Of a stretch of 20,177 nt of DNA, positions 6,377 to 14,480 are shown piece by piece. A program made the translations under genes and the position numbers. The notes beneath the pieces were generated by a model. It was not told the origin of the DNA and ran no database searches. It saw only the letters and a list, made by a program, of their open reading frames with translations. Source of the stretch: Nitrospirae bacterium RBG_13_39_12 (lineage in GTDB: Bacteria > Nitrospirota > Thermodesulfovibrionia > Thermodesulfovibrionales > SM23-35). The stretch lies in NCBI GenBank assembly GCA_001805125.1, contig MHEF01000114.1, positions 21,828 through 42,004 of the forward strand, written 5' to 3'. Each line of letters opens with the position of its first letter. Within the stretch, counting starts at the first letter, position 1.

Positions 6377-8147
6377 AGATATCATAATAAAGGTATGTAC
6401 AGGAACTGGCGGCATTGCAGCAGGGGGCAATGAGGTATTGTCTTCATTCAGGAAAACACTTTCATCTGCAGGGATTGAATCAAGTCTGCAAGATAAATGC
6501 TCAGCACACAAAGTTGGCTGCAGGGGCTTCTGTTCAAAAGACGTACTTGTAGATATTATCATTAATGGAGAAAAAACAGTCTATCAATACGTAAAGCCAG
6601 ATATGGTTGAAAGGCTTGTAAATGAACACATTATAGCTGGCACTCCTGTTACAGAATGGATTGCTGGAGAAGACTACCACAATTTCCACAAAAAACAGAT
6701 AAGGGTAGTTCTTTCTGATTGCGGTGAAATTGATCCAGAAGATATTAACTCCTATATTAAAGCTGGCGGATATGAGGCAGCAAAAAAAGCCGTCACTTCA
6801 ATGGACTCTGAAGAGATCGTCAAGGTCATAAAGGATTCCAACTTGAGAGGTAGAGGAGGCGCGGGCTTTCCAACAGGGATAAAATGGGAACTCGGTCTTA
6901 AAACCAGGTCTGATTTAAAATATGTTATTTGCAACGGTGATGAAGGTGACCCAGGCGCTTTTATGGATAGATCCGTTATGGAAGGCAATCCTCACTCTGT
7001 TATTGAGGGAATGATTATATGTGCTAAAGCTATTGAAGCACACCATGGTTATATCTATGTTAGGGCCGAATATCCGTTAGCTATAAAAAATCTAAAGCTG
7101 GCTTTAGAACAGTGCTACGATAAAGGGTTTCTCGGAACAAACATTTTCAAAGCCGGGTTTGACTTTGACATTAAAATATTCAAAGGTGCCGGTGCATTTG
7201 TATGTGGAGAAGCAACGGCCCTGATGCGTTCTATAGAAGGCAAACGCGGGATGCCGACTCCTAAACTGTGGCACTCCGCTATCAAAGGATTATGGGGTAA
7301 GCCAACGGTTCTGAATAATGTGGAGACTTTCGCAAATATTCCAAAAATTATATTAAACGGTGCTGATTGGTATCGAAGACTTGGAACAGAAAAGAGCGGG
7401 GGAACAAAGGTTTTTTCTTTGACTGGGAAGGTGAAAAATACAGGTCTTATTGAAGTGCCACTGGGAATTACACTGAAGGAGATCATCTACGATATAGGTG
7501 GTGGTATAGAAGGTGACAGGGAATTTAAGGCAGTACAGACCGGTGGACCATCAGGTGGATGTATTCCAGCGAAGTTGCTTGACATAGAGGTAGATTATGA
7601 ATCCCTTGCACAAGTTGGCTCAATTATGGGTTCAGGGGGGGTGATCGTACTCGACGAAACTGACTGTATGGTTAACACAGCAAAGTTTTTCCTGGAGTTC
7701 ACACAATCTGAATCTTGCGGCAAATGCACTCCATGCAGGATAGGAACTAAGAGACTGCTTGAAATATTAACCAGGATTACCACAGGAAACGGAAAAAAAG
7801 GTGATATAGAGCTTCTCGAAGAACTCAGTGGAGATATTAAAGCAACATCATTATGCGGATTGGGCATGACAGCTCCCAACCCTGTTTTAAGTACAATTAA
7901 ATATTTCAGGGACGAATATGAAGCACACATTAAGGACAAAAAATGTCCTGCTGCTGTATGCAAAGATCTTATTGAATTCTCTATTCTTGAAGAAGTCTGT
8001 AAGGGATGTGGTGCATGCAAAAAAGTATGTCCTGCAGATGCCATCAGGGGCGTGAAGAAAACACCCCATAGGATTGATCTTAATCTGTGTATAAAATGCG
8101 GGACATGTTTTTCCGTTTGTAAATTCAAGGCGATATCAAAATCGTGA
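6369..8147 (+). CDS. NuoF-like FMN/NAD(P)H-binding iron-sulfur subunit of formate dehydrogenase
   Basis: The 592-residue subunit has three parts. An N-terminal thioredoxin-like ferredoxin domain (about 1-95) carries C10, C44, C51 and C55. The NuoF core has LRGRGGAGFPTGIKWE (159-174) and CNGDEGDPGAFMDRS (188-202) for FMN, GAGAFVCGEATALM for NADH, and SCGKCTPCR plus SLCGLG (C450, C453, C456, C496) for a [4Fe-4S] cluster. A C-terminal 2x[4Fe-4S] ferredoxin has C544, C547, C550, C554 and C574, C577, C580, C584. This is the HndC/HydB-type layout found in NAD-linked and electron-bifurcating hydrogenases and formate dehydrogenases. The GTG start overlaps the previous gene by 8 nt; it is required because the ferredoxin domain starts at once. 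The usual second Cys of the CxxxxC pair appears as Gly (CTGTGG). Confidence 0.95.
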   Translation: MNKDIIIKVCTGTGGIAAGGNEVLSSFRKTLSSAGIESSLQDKCSAHKVGCRGFCSKDVLVDIIINGEKTVYQYVKPDMVERLVNEHIIAGTPVTEWIAGEDYHNFHKKQIRVVLSDCGEIDPEDINSYIKAGGYEAAKKAVTSMDSEEIVKVIKDSNLRGRGGAGFPTGIKWELGLKTRSDLKYVICNGDEGDPGAFMDRSVMEGNPHSVIEGMIICAKAIEAHHGYIYVRAEYPLAIKNLKLALEQCYDKGFLGTNIFKAGFDFDIKIFKGAGAFVCGEATALMRSIEGKRGMPTPKLWHSAIKGLWGKPTVLNNVETFANIPKIILNGADWYRRLGTEKSGGTKVFSLTGKVKNTGLIEVPLGITLKEIIYDIGGGIEGDREFKAVQTGGPSGGCIPAKLLDIEVDYESLAQVGSIMGSGGVIVLDETDCMVNTAKFFLEFTQSESCGKCTPCRIGTKRLLEILTRITTGNGKKGDIELLEELSGDIKATSLCGLGMTAPNPVLSTIKYFRDEYEAHIKDKKCPAAVCKDLIEFSILEEVCKGCGACKKVCPADAIRGVKKTPHRIDLNLCIKCGTCFSVCKFKAISKS

Positions 8148-8178
8148 AGATTAAGATATAACAAATTAAGGAACTAAA

Positions 8179-10929
8179 ATGGTAACTCTAACAATAGACG
8201 GTAAAAATATCACTGTAAGGAAACTATCTACTGTTCTTGATGCCGCAAAAAAACTAGATATCCAGATCCCCACACTATGCCATCATCCTGAACTATCTCC
8301 GTTTGGAGGGTGCAGGCTCTGTTTAGTAGAAGTTAAAAACATAGCGAGACCTGTTACAGCATGTACTACTTTAGTAAAAGATGGTATGCAAGTAACAACA
8401 ACAAGTCCATATTTAGAAAAACTAAGGAAAACAACTCTCGAACTTCTTCTTTCAGACCATCCTAATGACTGCATGTTATGTGAAAGAGCAGGCGACTGTA
8501 CGCTCCAGGAACTTGCATATTTCTATGGTATCAGGGAAAACAGGTTTGCTGGAGAAAAAAGACCCTTTATTAAAAAAGATGAGAACCCGGTTATAGAAAG
8601 GGGTATGGAAAAATGCATCTTATGCGGACAATGTGTCCGGGTTTGTGATGAGATTGAAGGTGTCGGTGCTGTTGACTTTGCCTATAAAGGTTTTAGGACA
8701 ATTGTAAGTACTCCATATGAAAAAGACCTCGATTGTGAGTTCTGCGGTCAGTGCGTAGCAGTCTGCCCTACAGGAGCACTCACAGGAAAGATGTGGGCTC
8801 ATAAGGGAAGACAGAAATATGTTAATCAGGTTGATACAATTTGCCCTTACTGCGGATGCGGCTGTAACCTCACACTCCATGTAAGACAAAACGAAATTAT
8901 ACGTGTCACTTCAAAAGAGGACACTGTTAATGAAGGCTGGTTATGTGCAAAAGGCAGGTTCGGTTATGGGTTTATAAACAACCCTGATAGACTCAAAAAA
9001 CCTCTTATAAGAATAGCTCCGAAAACCCTGGATAAAAGAACCACGAATAAGCCTAAAAAGTTTTCATCAATATTCAGAGAAGTTACATGGGAAGAAGCAT
9101 TACATTATGTTGCGAAGAAATTAAAAGAAATAAAGAAAAAATATGGCGCAGACTCGATTGGCGGACTTTCATCAGCCAGGTGTACAAACGAGGAAAATTA
9201 TCTGTTCCAGAAATTTATGCGCGCTGTCATCGGAACAAATAATGTTGACCACTGTGCAAGGTATTGACACAGTTCTACCGTGGCTGGTCTGGCCACAGTA
9301 TTCGGCTCAGGTGCTATGACAAACTCTGTACCTGAGATTGAAAACCACGAAGTAATATTTGTCATCGGGTCAAATACAACAGAGACGCATCCCATAATTG
9401 GTCTAAAGATAAAAAAGGCTGTGAGGAAAGGTGCAGAACTTATAGTTGCTGACCCGCGAAAGATTGACCTCGTAAGATTCGCAAGTTTATGGCTGCAGCT
9501 CAGACCTGGAACAGATGTTGCGCTGCTGAACTCCATAATGCATGTAATAATAAAAGAGGATCTTATAGACAAAAAATTCATTGAGACCCGTACAGATGAT
9601 TTTGAATCCTTTAAGAAATCCCTTGAAGAATATACGCCAGAGTTAGGAGAGAAGATTACAGGTGTTCCCAAAAAAGATATCATAAAAGCTGCCCTTCTTT
9701 ACGGTACTGCTGTAAGGCCGGGGATATATTACACCATGGGGATTACCCAGCATTCACATGGAACAGAAAATGTCTTTGCTATTGCAAATTTGGCATTGAT
9801 GACAGGGAATCTCGGGAGGGAAAGTACAGGTGTAAATCCTTTAAGAGGACAGAACAATGTTCAGGGTGCAACAGATATGGGCTGTATACCTGATCTTTAT
9901 CCCGGATATCAGAAAGTAAACATACCCGGTGTTAAACAAAAGTTTGAGGCAGCATGGGGTTGTAAACTTTCTGACAAAATCGGGCTTACTGCATCGGAAA
10001 TGTCTAAGGCAGCCCTGAAAGGAAAGCTTAAAGCCTTGTATATAATGGGCGAAAACCCTCTCTTAAGCGAACCTGATATTACCCATACAATAAAGGCATT
10101 TAAGAAACTGGATTTCCTTGTTGTGCAGGATATATTTTTTACAGAGACAGCAGAGCTCGCAGATGTAGTATTGCCTGCAGCCTGCTTTGCTGAGAAAGAC
10201 GGTACATTTACAAACACTGCAAGAAGAGTCCAGAGGGTCAGAAAAGCTGTTGAAGCTCCAGGCGAAGCAAAAGAGGATTCCTGGATAATCATGAAACTTT
10301 CTGACTTGCTCGGCTACGAAATGAAATATAATTATATCGAACAGGTGTTCCATGAAGCTGGAAAGGCTTGGCCCGCGGTAGCAGGTATAACCTATGGAAG
10401 AATAGAAAAGACAGGTTTACAGTGGCCTTGTCCCACACTCGATCATCCAGGAACGCCCTATCTCTTTAAAGGAGGATTCCCCAGGGGCAAGGCTGCATTC
10501 AGCGTTGTTAAATACAGACCCTCAGAAGAATTACCTGATAATGAATACCCTTTTTTACTCTCGACAGGAAGGCAGCTTTTCCAGTACCATACAGGTACAA
10601 TGACAAGAAAGATTCATGCCCTGGATAAAATATCAAAAGGGCCTTATATCGAAATCCATCCGGATGATGCAAAGCAATTGGATGTAAACGAAGGTGATAT
10701 TGTTAAGGTATCATCCCGGAGGGGATCGATTAAAATCAACGTTCTGGTTACAGAAAGGCCTTCTAAGGGCATGGTTTTTATCCCTTTCCATTTCAAAGAG
10801 GCTGCGGCGAACATGCTCACAAATACTGCTCTCGACCCTATTGCCAAAATACCCGAGTTAAAAGTATGTGCAGTTAAAATAGAACAAATAAAACCCACTA
10901 TAAAACAGGAATTTAAAAAGGAGGCATAA
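8179..10929 (+). CDS. fdhA: Selenocysteine-containing formate dehydrogenase, catalytic subunit (TGA 9265-9267 read as Sec363)
   Basis: This subunit interconverts formate and CO2 at a molybdenum or tungsten bis-pterin site in the cytosol. The full product is 916 residues if the in-frame TGA is read through. The N-terminal NuoG-like part has a [2Fe-2S] ferredoxin (C34, C45, C48, C62), a His-Cys3 cluster (H94, C98, C101, C107) and two [4Fe-4S] clusters (C146-C156 and C186-C196). The catalytic part begins with CPYCGCGC (C222, C225, C229, C256), has K258 in LCAKGR, then NNVDHCARY-Sec-HSSTVAGLA, the exact place of Sec or Cys in formate dehydrogenases, with the following His. The molybdopterin dinucleotide-binding domain is at the C-terminus (STGRQLFQYHTGTMTR; IPFHFKEAAANMLTN). 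AAGGA lies 6-7 nt before the ATG. Conventional gene callers would split it into 8179-9267 and 9280-10929. Confidence 0.96.
9265..9296 (+). promoter_or_regulatory. Selenocysteine UGA codon and bacterial SECIS hairpin
   Basis: The UGA (9265-9267) is followed after 12 nt by a hairpin. GTGGCT (9280-9285) pairs with GGCCAC (9291-9296, with one T-G pair closing the loop), leaving the five-base loop GGTCT (9286-9290). The GGUCU loop and the spacing match the SelB-binding SECIS of E. coli fdhF. The stem also encodes the conserved VAGLA residues. Recoding requires selA, selB, selC and selD, none of which is in the window. Confidence 0.92.
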
Positions 10930-10935
10930 GGTATT

Positions 10936-11391
10936 ATGATTAAGACAGATTTATTAAAAAAACAGGTTTTGCTTCAGGATATTAATACTGAAGGACTCAA
11001 AAAATTATCTAAAATTGTCAAAAAATATTCTTTCAAAAAAGGCGAGCAGCTTTTTAAGGAAAAAGACGATACAAAAGGCTTATGGCTTGTCCAGTCAGGG
11101 AAAGTCGAAATCTCAAGGGTAACTGCTGATGGCTGGAGACAGACACTGGCTGTCTTACCTGCTGGGCACTTCTTTGGAGAATTATCAATTATAGAGAATA
11201 GACGGCATGTTGCGTCTGCTGTTGCTATTGAAGACACTGAACTCTTTCTTCTTCCAAAAGAAGAGTTCGAAAGATTAATGGAAGAAGATATAGCCTTAGC
11301 ATTCAACATTATCAAAAGAATAGCAATCGTGATGAGTAAAAACCTCAGGATGATGAATGATAAATTCCTTAGTGCATTAATAAGCTACTAA
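10936..11391 (+). CDS. Stand-alone cyclic-nucleotide-binding domain protein (no DNA-binding domain)
   Basis: The 151-residue product is essentially one cNMP-binding beta-roll of the CRP/FNR superfamily: KKYSFKKGEQLFKEKDDTKGLWLVQSGKVEIS, then the phosphate-binding cassette region GHFFGELSIIENRRHVASAVA and the following helix. It ends at residue 151 with a helix that would lead to the winged helix in CRP, but no helix-turn-helix follows. So it should not act as a CRP-type repressor or activator by itself; it may sense a nucleotide or bind a partner. AAGGAGG lies 11 nt before the ATG. It starts 6 nt after fdhA and precedes fhs, so it sits inside the formate operon. Role unknown. Confidence 0.85.
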   Translation: MIKTDLLKKQVLLQDINTEGLKKLSKIVKKYSFKKGEQLFKEKDDTKGLWLVQSGKVEISRVTADGWRQTLAVLPAGHFFGELSIIENRRHVASAVAIEDTELFLLPKEEFERLMEEDIALAFNIIKRIAIVMSKNLRMMNDKFLSALISY

Positions 11392-11494
11392 AACCGTATG
11401 TCGTTAGGGTAAGCTGCAAAGGGAATTAATTTTTCTTTCTTCACGCCTTATGCTTAACGCCACACGAATTCAAACACGAGGAGGGTTTAATAAA

Positions 11495-13267
11495 ATGCCG
11501 CTTGATCCAACTAAACACGCAGACTGGGAAATTGCAGAAGCAGCAGAAAAAACTATGAAGACATCTCGGCAATTAGCTGAGGAATTGGACATTAAAAATG
11601 ATGAACTCTTACCTCACGGTCATTATATTGCTAAGGTTGATTACGCACAAGTTTTAAAAAGACTGAAGGACAAACCTGATGGGAAGTTCATTGAAGTAAC
11701 AGCCATTACGCCAACCCCTCTTGGTGAGGGGAAATCCACCACTACCTTGGGACTGCTTCAGGGATTAGGCAAACGCGGGAAAAAAGTGACTGCCTGCATA
11801 CGTCAGCCTTCAGGAGGTCCAACAATGAATATTAAAGGTTCTGCAGCAGGAGGTGGTTTATCTCAGTGCATACCCCTTACAGAATTCTCACTCGGTCTTA
11901 CAGGTGATATAAACGCTGTTATGAACGCACACAACCTTGCAATGGTCTCCCTAACATCACGCATGCAGCATGAGTTCAATTATAATGACGAGCAACTCGC
12001 AAAAAGGCACTTGAAACGCCTCAACATAGATCCTAAAAATGTTGAAATGGGCTGGATTATAGATTTTTGCGCACAGGCACTACGCAATATCATTATCGGA
12101 ATCGGTGGTAAAATGGACGGGTTTATGATGCCCTCAAAATTTGGTATCGCTGTTTCTTCAGAGGTTATGGCTATACTTTCCATCTTCAGCGACCTCGCAG
12201 ACTTCAGGAAAAGAATAGGAGATATTGTTGTAGCATACGACAAAATGGGGAACCCTGTTACTACAGAAGACCTCGAGGTTGCCGGTGCTATGACCGCATG
12301 GATGAGGGATGCCATAAACCCCAACATGCTTCAATCAATTGAAGGTCAGCCTTGCTTTGTACACGCAGGCCCCTTCGCAAACATCGCTGTCGGCCAGTCA
12401 TCTATAGTTTCTGACAAGATGAGTCTTAAACTGGCCGACTATCATGTTACTGAATCAGGTTTCGGTGCTGACATCGGTTTTGAGAAATTCTGGAATGTAA
12501 AGTGCCGTTATTCAGGAAACATTCCAAATGTCTCCGTCATTACAGCAACAATAAGGGCTTTGAAGCACCATGGTGTTAATGCAGGTGCGCCACCAGTTGT
12601 TCCGGGAAGACCAATTCCAAAAGAATATTTCGAGGAAAATCTCACATGGCTCGAAGACGGGATGTCAAATGTAATACATCACATAAATACAGTTAAAAAA
12701 GCAGGTATCAACCCTGTTGTCTGCATAAACCGGTTCCATACTGACACTGATGACGAGGTTAGGTTGACCAGGAAGATGTGTGAGGGAGCCGGCGCACGTG
12801 TCGCTTTATCTGAACACTGGAAACGAGGTGGTGAGGGCGCGCTTGAACTCGCTGATGCAGTTCTAGATGCCTGCAACGATAAAGTCAATTTCAAATTTCT
12901 ATATGACCTTTCAACACCTATCCGTAAGCGTATTGAACTTATTGCAAAAGAGGTCTACGGTGCAGATGGGATAAGTTATTCTCCTGAAGCAACAGCTAAA
13001 GCAGAGAAGTTTGAAAAAGATCCAAAGTTTAAAGACTATGCTACAATGATGGTTAAGACACACCTGTCTCTTTCTCACGATCCTACTCTTAAGGGTGTTC
13101 CGAAGGGCTGGACACTTCACATCCGTGATTTCCTTACTTATGGTGGTTCAAGATTTATATGTCCTGTAGCAGGGAATATAAGTTTGATGCCGGGAACAAG
13201 CTCTGACCCCGCCTTCAGACGTGTTGATGTAGATGTTGAATCTGGAAGGGTTAAAGGATTGTTTTAA
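11495..13267 (+). CDS. fhs: Formate-tetrahydrofolate ligase
   Basis: This enzyme (EC 6.3.4.3) uses ATP to join formate and tetrahydrofolate into 10-formyl-THF, the second step of the Wood-Ljungdahl methyl branch and the supply of formyl groups for PurN. The 590-residue protein has the nucleotide-binding motif ITPTPLGEGKSTTT (K80), then QPSGGPTMNIKGSAAGGG, EFSLGLTGDINAV, and PVVPGRPIPKEY, all characteristic. I chose ATG 11495 because GAGGAGGG lies 9 nt upstream and the protein then begins MPLDPTKHADWEIAEAA as in the family; the longer frame from 11450 adds 15 unlike residues. It is 103 nt after the cyclic-nucleotide-domain gene with no terminator between, so operon membership is likely. An inverted repeat at 13286-13323 follows the stop. 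Confidence 0.98.
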   Translation: MPLDPTKHADWEIAEAAEKTMKTSRQLAEELDIKNDELLPHGHYIAKVDYAQVLKRLKDKPDGKFIEVTAITPTPLGEGKSTTTLGLLQGLGKRGKKVTACIRQPSGGPTMNIKGSAAGGGLSQCIPLTEFSLGLTGDINAVMNAHNLAMVSLTSRMQHEFNYNDEQLAKRHLKRLNIDPKNVEMGWIIDFCAQALRNIIIGIGGKMDGFMMPSKFGIAVSSEVMAILSIFSDLADFRKRIGDIVVAYDKMGNPVTTEDLEVAGAMTAWMRDAINPNMLQSIEGQPCFVHAGPFANIAVGQSSIVSDKMSLKLADYHVTESGFGADIGFEKFWNVKCRYSGNIPNVSVITATIRALKHHGVNAGAPPVVPGRPIPKEYFEENLTWLEDGMSNVIHHINTVKKAGINPVVCINRFHTDTDDEVRLTRKMCEGAGARVALSEHWKRGGEGALELADAVLDACNDKVNFKFLYDLSTPIRKRIELIAKEVYGADGISYSPEATAKAEKFEKDPKFKDYATMMVKTHLSLSHDPTLKGVPKGWTLHIRDFLTYGGSRFICPVAGNISLMPGTSSDPAFRRVDVDVESGRVKGLF

Positions 13268-13285
13268 TTATATATTTCAATATTA

Positions 13286-13323
13286 TTAATGAGGATGACA
13301 ATAATAGTTGTCATCCTCATTAA
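13286..13323. terminator. Perfect 16-bp inverted repeat after fhs
   Basis: TTAATGAGGATGACAA (13286-13301) and TTGTCATCCTCATTAA (13308-13323) pair perfectly around loop TAATAG, 18 nt after the fhs stop. The stem is strong, but no T run follows, so it is a terminator or mRNA 3'-end stabiliser rather than a textbook intrinsic terminator. Its right arm overlaps the start of repeat copy 2. Confidence 0.6.
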
Positions 13324-13452
13324 CCCGAAAAATGCATTTGGATGGAAAGATGGCAGGCACATATACATCCAAACCTCTTAAACGCAGAATTCACGTCTGT
13401 CTGGTATTTAATGGATAATAATGAAAACGTGCAGTAAATCCGGGTCATTAAA
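13319..13452 (+). repeat. Dispersed repeat element, copy 2 (diverged)
   Basis: Positions 13319-13339 are identical, inverted, to 1084-1104 (21 nt), and 13354-13364 (CAGGCACATAT) matches the central hairpin segment of copy 1 except its first base. A degraded inverted end, TGCAGTAAATCCGGGTCATTAA-like in part, is seen near 13431-13452. A further arm TGCCTGCC at about 13492-13499 is the inverse of GGCAGGCA at 13352-13359, so the element may extend that far. The exact right boundary is uncertain. It occupies much of the 272-nt gap between fhs and the deacetylase-family gene; I see no small gene there. Confidence 0.5.
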
Positions 13453-13539
13453 CCGTTCACAAAGGTGCTGCATAAGAGCTTTTGATGCGCACATGCCTGC
13501 CGTTAATTGCTTTTTTCAGATTAAGCTAGATTTTAAATT

Positions 13540-14472
13540 ATGAAAAAAGTCGGTTTTGTTTATGATGATATTTTCCTCAGACATGAAATGCCTGATAATC
13601 ACCCGGAATCTTCCAAGAGACTTATAAAAATATTAGATACACTTAAAATTTCAGATATATGGGACAAACTTGTCCATATTAAGCCACGACGTGCAAATGA
13701 AGAAGACATACTCAAGGTTCATACAAAAGACTATTTCAATAACATTAAGCTCTTCACAGGATATTATGACCCTGATACATATGTTTCAAAAGACTCATTT
13801 GAGGCAGCAACATTTGCTGCAGGTTCTGTAATTGAAGCGATAGAAAAATGCAAGAAAGGGACGATTGAAAGGGCATTTTGTGCAGTCAGACCTCCAGGTC
13901 ATCATGCTGAGGCAAACAGGGCTATGGGATTTTGCATACTCAACAATATCGCTGTAGGTGCCAGGTATGCTCAGAAAATTGGGTACAAGAAAGTATTTAT
14001 AATCGACTTTGATGTCCATCACGGGAATGGCACCCAGCACATATTTGAAGAAGATGACACAGTTTTTTACTTCAGTACACACCAATCCCCTCATTACCCG
14101 GGCACAGGACTGGATAGCGAAAAAGGTAAAGGTAAAGGTAAAGGATTTACTTACAATATTCCTATGAAGCATGGCTCAGGAGATAAGGACTATTTTTCTG
14201 CTTACAACAGTGTTTTGCCGGACCTTATAAGAAACTTCAGTCCAGACATCATCCTTATATCAGCAGGATATGATATCCATGCAAATGACCCTCTATCAGG
14301 AATCAATGTATCAAATGAAGGGATACGAAATATAGTAAGGGGAATTATTTCATGTCCAGATACTGCTAAAAACTACTCACTTCCTTATATCTTCTCGCTC
14401 GAAGGCGGATACAATCTTGCAGCCCTCAGCGAATCTGTGCTGATCACCATTGTCGAACTTTTAAAAGACTGA
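13540..14472 (+). CDS. Histone deacetylase/AcuC/acetylpolyamine amidohydrolase-family protein
   Basis: The 310-residue protein is a zinc-dependent deacetylase of the arginase-like fold. It has HPESSKRL (21-28), AVRPPGHHAEANRAMGFC (tandem catalytic His, H121-H122), FDVHHGNGTQHIF (zinc ligands D158 and H160), STHQSPHYPGTG, SAGYDIHANDPL (zinc ligand D245) and LEGGYN (catalytic Tyr, Y291). Bacterial members remove acetyl groups from polyamines, proteins such as acetyl-CoA synthetase (AcuC), or small molecules; sequence alone does not say which. The KGKGKGKG loop (195-202) is the usual glycine-rich turn and comes from a short DNA microrepeat. No Shine-Dalgarno sequence is seen before the ATG. It converges on the hybrid kinase gene with only 8 nt between stops. 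Confidence 0.93.
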   Translation: MKKVGFVYDDIFLRHEMPDNHPESSKRLIKILDTLKISDIWDKLVHIKPRRANEEDILKVHTKDYFNNIKLFTGYYDPDTYVSKDSFEAATFAAGSVIEAIEKCKKGTIERAFCAVRPPGHHAEANRAMGFCILNNIAVGARYAQKIGYKKVFIIDFDVHHGNGTQHIFEEDDTVFYFSTHQSPHYPGTGLDSEKGKGKGKGFTYNIPMKHGSGDKDYFSAYNSVLPDLIRNFSPDIILISAGYDIHANDPLSGINVSNEGIRNIVRGIISCPDTAKNYSLPYIFSLEGGYNLAALSESVLITIVELLKD

Positions 14473-14480
14473 ACCTTTAT

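Noticed and set aside
7595..8164. Long minus-strand open frame (189 codons) opposite the NuoF-like gene
   Set aside because: It lies wholly antisense to a well-supported gene, has no recognisable domain, and its composition mirrors the sense codons. Similar antisense frames at 7115-7486, 9198-9683, 9909-10353 and 11980-12327 were dropped for the same reason.
8179..10929. Formate dehydrogenase as a pseudogene or two separate genes
   Set aside because: Both halves are in the same frame, the break is a single TGA at the Sec position, and a SECIS hairpin follows.
5915..10929. Respiratory complex I (nuoEFG) fragment
   Set aside because: The third gene continues into a full formate dehydrogenase catalytic domain with Sec, and no membrane nuo genes follow.
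11450..11494. Longer N-terminus for formate-THF ligase
   Set aside because: The strong GAGGAGGG box is placed for ATG 11495, and the extra 15 residues do not look like the family.
14122..14143. GGTAAA-type microrepeat in the deacetylase-family gene
   Set aside because: It encodes the glycine/lysine turn that is normal at this place in the family; no sign of repeat expansion or frameshift.
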